Below, in pieces: positions 47,110 through 50,162 of a stretch of 50,162 nt of DNA (within the stretch, counting starts at the first letter, position 1; each line of letters opens with the position of its first letter). Below the pieces are notes generated by a model, which had not been told where the DNA came from, did not search any database, and worked only from the letters and a program-made list of their open reading frames with translations. The position numbers and the translations under genes are program-made. Origin of the DNA: Auraticoccus cholistanensis (GTDB lineage: Bacteria > Actinomycetota > Actinomycetes > Propionibacteriales > Propionibacteriaceae); the NCBI RefSeq assembly GCF_009742705.1, contig NZ_WPCU01000010.1:1-50162 (forward strand). The letters run 5' to 3'.

Positions 47110-49146
47110 ATGACCAACCCCACCGTGACCAGCCTGATCGAGCGCTCGAACCGCCTCGGCGCCGATCCCCGCAACACCAACTACGCCGGCGGCAACACCT
47201 CCGCCAAGGGCACCGAGGACGACCCGGTGACCGGTCAGCCGGTCGAGCTGCTGTGGGTGAAGGGTTCCGGCGGCGACCTCGGCACCCTCACCGAGAAGGG
47301 GCTGGCCGTGCTGCGGCTGGACCGGCTGCGGGCCCTCGTCGACGTCTACCCGGGCGTGGAGCGCGAGGACGAGATGGTCGCCGCCTTCGACTACTGCCTG
47401 CACGGCAAGGGCGGGGCCGCGCCCTCGATCGACACCGCGATGCACGGGCTGGTCGACGCCGCCCACGTCGACCACCTGCACCCCGACTCCGGCATCGCCA
47501 TCGCCACCGCGGCCGACGGCGAGGAGCTCACCCGCAAGATCTGGGGCGACCGGGTGGTGTGGGTGCCCTGGCGCCGCCCCGGCTTCCAGCTGGGTCTCGA
47601 CATCGCCGCGATCAAGGAGCAGAACCCGCAGGCGATCGGCTGCATCCTCGGCGGGCACGGCATCACCGCCTGGGGCGACACCGCCGAGGAGTCCGAGGCG
47701 CACTCGCTGGAGATCATCCGCACCGCCGCCGAGTACATCGAGGCCAACTCCCGGCCGGAGCCGTTCGGTGCACCGCTGCAGGGCTACGGTCCCCTTCCCG
47801 AGGCCGAGCGGCACGCCCGCGCCGCGGCCCTCGCCCCGCTGATCCGCGGCCTCGCCTCCACCGACAGGCCGATGGTCGGCCACTACACCGACTCCGACGT
47901 GGTGCTGGACTTCCTGGCCGCGAGCGAGCACCCGCGGCTGGCGGCGCTCGGGACGTCCTGCCCCGACCACTTCCTGCGCACCAAGGTCAAGCCGATGGTG
48001 CTGGACCTGCCCGCCGACGCGCCGCTGGAGCAGGTCAAGGAGCGGCTCCGCGAGCTCCACACCGAGTACCGGGCCGACTACCAGGCCTACTACGAGCGCC
48101 ACGCCGACGCCGGCTCCCCCGCCATCCGCGGTGCGGACCCGCTCGTCGTGCTGGTGCCAGGGGTGGGCATGTTCAGCTACGGCAAGGACAAGCAGACCGC
48201 CCGGGTGGCCGGCGAGTTCTACGTCAACGCCATCAACGTGATGCGGGGTGCGGAGGGCCTGTCGAGCTACGCACCCATCGAGGAGTCGGAGAAGTTCCGC
48301 ATCGAGTACTGGGCGCTGGAGGAGGCCAAGCTGCAGCGGATGCCGAAGCCGAAGCCGCTGGCCACCCGCGTGGCCCTGGTGACCGGCGCCGCCTCCGGCA
48401 TCGGCAAGGCCATCGCCACCCGGCTGGCGGCCGAGGGCGCCTGCGTCGTCGTCGCCGACCTCTCGCTGGAGAAGGCCCAGGCCGCCGCCGCCGAGCTCGG
48501 TGGCACGGACGTGGCGATCGGTGTCGCGGCCGACGTCTCCGACGAGGACGCGGTGCAGGCCATGGTGGACGCCGCCGTGCTGGCCTTCGGCGGTGTGGAC
48601 CTGGTGGTCAACAACGCCGGGCTGTCGCTGTCCAAGCCGCTGCTGGAGACCACCGCCGCCGACTGGGACCTGCAGCACGACGTGATGGCCAAGGGTTCCT
48701 TCCTGGTCTCCAAGGCCGCCGCCCGGGTGCTGATCGACCAGCAGATGGGCGGGGACATCCTCTACATCTCCAGCAAGAACTCCGTGTTCGCCGGGCCCAA
48801 CAACATCGCCTACTCCGCGACCAAGGCCGACCAGGCCCACCAGGTCCGGCTGCTGGCGGCCGAGCTGGGCGAGCACGGCGTGCGGGTCAACGGCATCAAC
48901 CCCGACGGGGTCGTCCGCGGCTCGGGCATCTTCGCCTCCGGCTGGGGCGCCAACCGGGCCAAGACCTACGGCATCGAGGAGCAGGACCTCGGCAAGTTCT
49001 ACGCCCAGCGCACCATCCTCAAGCGCGAGGTGCTGCCCGAGCACGTGGCCAACGCCGCGTTCGCGCTGTGCACCTCGGACTTCTCCCACACCACGGGGCT
49101 GCACGTGCCCGTCGACGCCGGCGTGGCCGCAGCGTTTCTGCGATGA
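47110..49146 (+). CDS. rhaEW: Bifunctional rhamnulose-1-phosphate aldolase / L-lactaldehyde dehydrogenase
   Basis: 678 residues, two domains. N-terminal class II aldolase (about 1-410), with zinc-type HLHPDSG (about 122) and ILGGHGITAWGD (about 180), splits rhamnulose-1-phosphate into dihydroxyacetone phosphate and L-lactaldehyde. The C-terminal SDR (about 417-678; TGAASGIG, NNAGLS, SSKNSV, Y-S-A-T-K near 567) oxidises lactaldehyde to L-lactate. The fusion is known as RhaEW in rhamnose pathways of Chloroflexi, Bacteroidetes and actinobacteria. The L-lactate product suits the nearby lutABC. ATG at 47110, 36 bp after rhaI. Confidence 0.92.
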   Translation: MTNPTVTSLIERSNRLGADPRNTNYAGGNTSAKGTEDDPVTGQPVELLWVKGSGGDLGTLTEKGLAVLRLDRLRALVDVYPGVEREDEMVAAFDYCLHGKGGAAPSIDTAMHGLVDAAHVDHLHPDSGIAIATAADGEELTRKIWGDRVVWVPWRRPGFQLGLDIAAIKEQNPQAIGCILGGHGITAWGDTAEESEAHSLEIIRTAAEYIEANSRPEPFGAPLQGYGPLPEAERHARAAALAPLIRGLASTDRPMVGHYTDSDVVLDFLAASEHPRLAALGTSCPDHFLRTKVKPMVLDLPADAPLEQVKERLRELHTEYRADYQAYYERHADAGSPAIRGADPLVVLVPGVGMFSYGKDKQTARVAGEFYVNAINVMRGAEGLSSYAPIEESEKFRIEYWALEEAKLQRMPKPKPLATRVALVTGAASGIGKAIATRLAAEGACVVVADLSLEKAQAAAAELGGTDVAIGVAADVSDEDAVQAMVDAAVLAFGGVDLVVNNAGLSLSKPLLETTAADWDLQHDVMAKGSFLVSKAAARVLIDQQMGGDILYISSKNSVFAGPNNIAYSATKADQAHQVRLLAAELGEHGVRVNGINPDGVVRGSGIFASGWGANRAKTYGIEEQDLGKFYAQRTILKREVLPEHVANAAFALCTSDFSHTTGLHVPVDAGVAAAFLR

Positions 49147-49200
49147 ACCGACCGTACGTCGGCGGGCCTCCGATGAACCGACCGTACGTCGGAGGGCTGC
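49141..49200. repeat. 30-bp tandem duplication at the rhaEW-rhaB junction
   Basis: Two adjacent 30-bp units (49141-49170 and 49171-49200) that differ at only three positions. Each starts with CGATGAACCGACCGTACGTC and includes a small stem CCGAC-CGTAC-GTCGG. The first contains the rhaEW stop, the second the rhaB ribosome site GGAGGG (49191-49196). Confidence 0.9.
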
Positions 49201-49205
49201 GGTGA
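49143..49205 (+). CDS. Possible 20-codon bridging ORF between rhaEW and rhaB
   Basis: A 20-residue frame whose ATG overlaps the rhaEW stop (ATGA, 49143-49146) and whose TGA overlaps the rhaB GTG (GTGA, 49202-49205). It contains MNRPYVGG twice, the product of the tandem duplication. It would allow ribosomes to pass from rhaEW to rhaB without a break. Too short for homology; it may be a chance frame in a recent duplication. Confidence 0.35.
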   Translation: MNRPYVGGPPMNRPYVGGLR

Positions 49206-50162
49206 GCGGCGACGGCACCGTCCTGGCCGTCGACCTGGGCGCCACCAGCGGCCGGGTGATGGCCGGGCGGGTGGGCCCGGACGTCCTCGAGCTCGAGCAG
49301 CTGTCCCGCTTCCCCAACGAGGCGGTGCCGACGCCGGACGGCCTGCAGACCGACCTGCTCGCGCTGTACCGGGGCATCACCGCCGGGCTGGCCGAGGCCG
49401 GCCGCCGCGGGCTGCAGCCGGTCAGCGTGGGCGTCGACTCCTGGGCGGTCGACTACGGGCTGCTGCGGGGCGGGCGACTGCTCGCCGCACCGATGCACTA
49501 CCGCGACGCCCGCTGCGAGCGGGGGGTAGAGCTGGTGCACGACCGGGTCCCCTTCGCCGAGCTGCACGCCCAGAACGGGCTGCAGTTCCTACCCTTCACC
49601 ACGGTGTACCAGCTGGCCGCCGAGCAGGAGCAGGGGCTGCTGGACGTGGCCGACCGGCTGCTGATGATCCCCGACCTGGTGGCCTGCTGGCTCGGCGCCG
49701 AGGCGGTCAGCGAGGCCACCAACGCCTCGACCACCGGCCTGCTCACGCTGGACTCGCCGCCGGTGTGGAACGAGCCGCTGCTGCAGCGGCTCGGTCTGCC
49801 GCGGCAGGTGCTGGCGCCGCTGGTGCCGCCCGGCACCCGCACCGGAACCCTCGCCGCCGAGGTGGCCGGGCGCACCCGGCTCGACCGGGGCGTGGAGCTG
49901 GTTGCGGTCGGCTCGCACGACACCGCCTCCGCGGTGGTCGCGGTGCCGATGACCGACCCGCGGGCGGCGTGGATCTCGTGCGGCACCTGGGGCCTGGTCG
50001 GGCTCGAGCTGGACCGTCCGGTGGCCACCCTCGAGGCGCGCGAGGCCGGGTTCACCAACGAGCTCGGCGTGGACGGCACCATCCGGTTCCTGCACAACGT
50101 GATGGGGCTGTGGGTGCTCTCGGAGACGCTGCGGGAGTGGCAGTCCGAGGGTCGTCCCGGCG
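49202..50162 (+). CDS. rhaB: Rhamnulokinase (partial, cut by window end)
   Basis: 320 residues visible of a usual 470-490. FGGY-type sugar kinase: phosphate-1 motif VDLGATSGRVM at the N terminus, VDSWAVDYGLL, IPDLVACWLGAEAVSEATNASTTGLL, AVGSHDTASAVVAVP and WISCGTWGLVG. Phosphorylates L-rhamnulose to the substrate of RhaEW. GTG at 49202 with GGAGGG 5 nt upstream. Continues beyond 50162. Confidence 0.93.
   Translation, partial: MSGDGTVLAVDLGATSGRVMAGRVGPDVLELEQLSRFPNEAVPTPDGLQTDLLALYRGITAGLAEAGRRGLQPVSVGVDSWAVDYGLLRGGRLLAAPMHYRDARCERGVELVHDRVPFAELHAQNGLQFLPFTTVYQLAAEQEQGLLDVADRLLMIPDLVACWLGAEAVSEATNASTTGLLTLDSPPVWNEPLLQRLGLPRQVLAPLVPPGTRTGTLAAEVAGRTRLDRGVELVAVGSHDTASAVVAVPMTDPRAAWISCGTWGLVGLELDRPVATLEAREAGFTNELGVDGTIRFLHNVMGLWVLSETLREWQSEGRPG

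Noticed and set aside
44725-49380. 1551-codon minus-strand open frame reaching into the rha genes
   Set aside because: Only its last 338 codons (LacI regulator) are real; the upstream part is antisense to rhaI, rhaEW and rhaB and is low-complexity.

Overview
The window is high-GC, gene-dense DNA with many GTG starts. It carries the mycothiol ligase MshC, the DUF3090, SCO1664-type and DUF5703 families, and an F420-type (LLM) oxidoreductase. Together these point to an actinobacterium (Actinomycetota). The gene order and protein style resemble Propionibacteriales, but that placement is an inference.

Region 1 (1-15500, minus strand) is a housekeeping block read right to left: infC-rpmI-rplT-trmH-type methyltransferase, pheS-pheT, the arginine operon argC-J-B-D-F-R, then argH and tyrS. 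A strong promoter (TTGCAT-N17-TAGTAT) at 47-75 fires out of the left edge, where many actinobacteria carry an rRNA operon after tyrS. Every junction from argC to argR is a 4-bp GTGA/ATGA overlap. Two ARG-box-like operators cover the argC promoter, and the operon ends with the repressor argR. infC begins with ATC and has a long leader with three hairpins.

Region 2 (15500-22725) holds an SseB-type protein, two small membrane proteins, hisE-hisG, mshC and its recurrent actinobacterial neighbours (a kinase-fold SCO1664-type protein, DUF3090, a histidine phosphatase), then a GNAT acetyltransferase.

Region 3 (22697-35065) alternates likely core genes (uppP, LLM oxidoreductase, aldo/keto reductase, DUF5703, M20 peptidase) with two accessory modules. 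One is an aldehyde dehydrogenase plus two class-III aminotransferases. The other is an SDR-SDR-TetR operon whose promoter carries two perfect TGGACG palindromes.

Region 4 (35127-50162) looks like catabolism of pectin-type sugars. It contains a Tat-exported GH43 arabinanase-like enzyme, lutABC, a divergent pair made of an uncharacterised 374-residue protein and uronate dehydrogenase plus ketoglutarate-semialdehyde dehydrogenase, a LacI regulator, and rhaI-rhaEW-rhaB (rhaB is cut by the window end). Similar LacI-type palindromes lie before lutA and before rhaI. This suggests one regulon that takes L-rhamnose to dihydroxyacetone phosphate plus L-lactate and then pyruvate. A 20-codon ORF built on a 30-bp tandem duplication bridges rhaEW and rhaB.

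A recurring theme is a TAnnnT -10 element (most often TAGGGT or TAGGTT) placed 6-8 nt before the start codon, which predicts leaderless mRNAs for about eleven genes.
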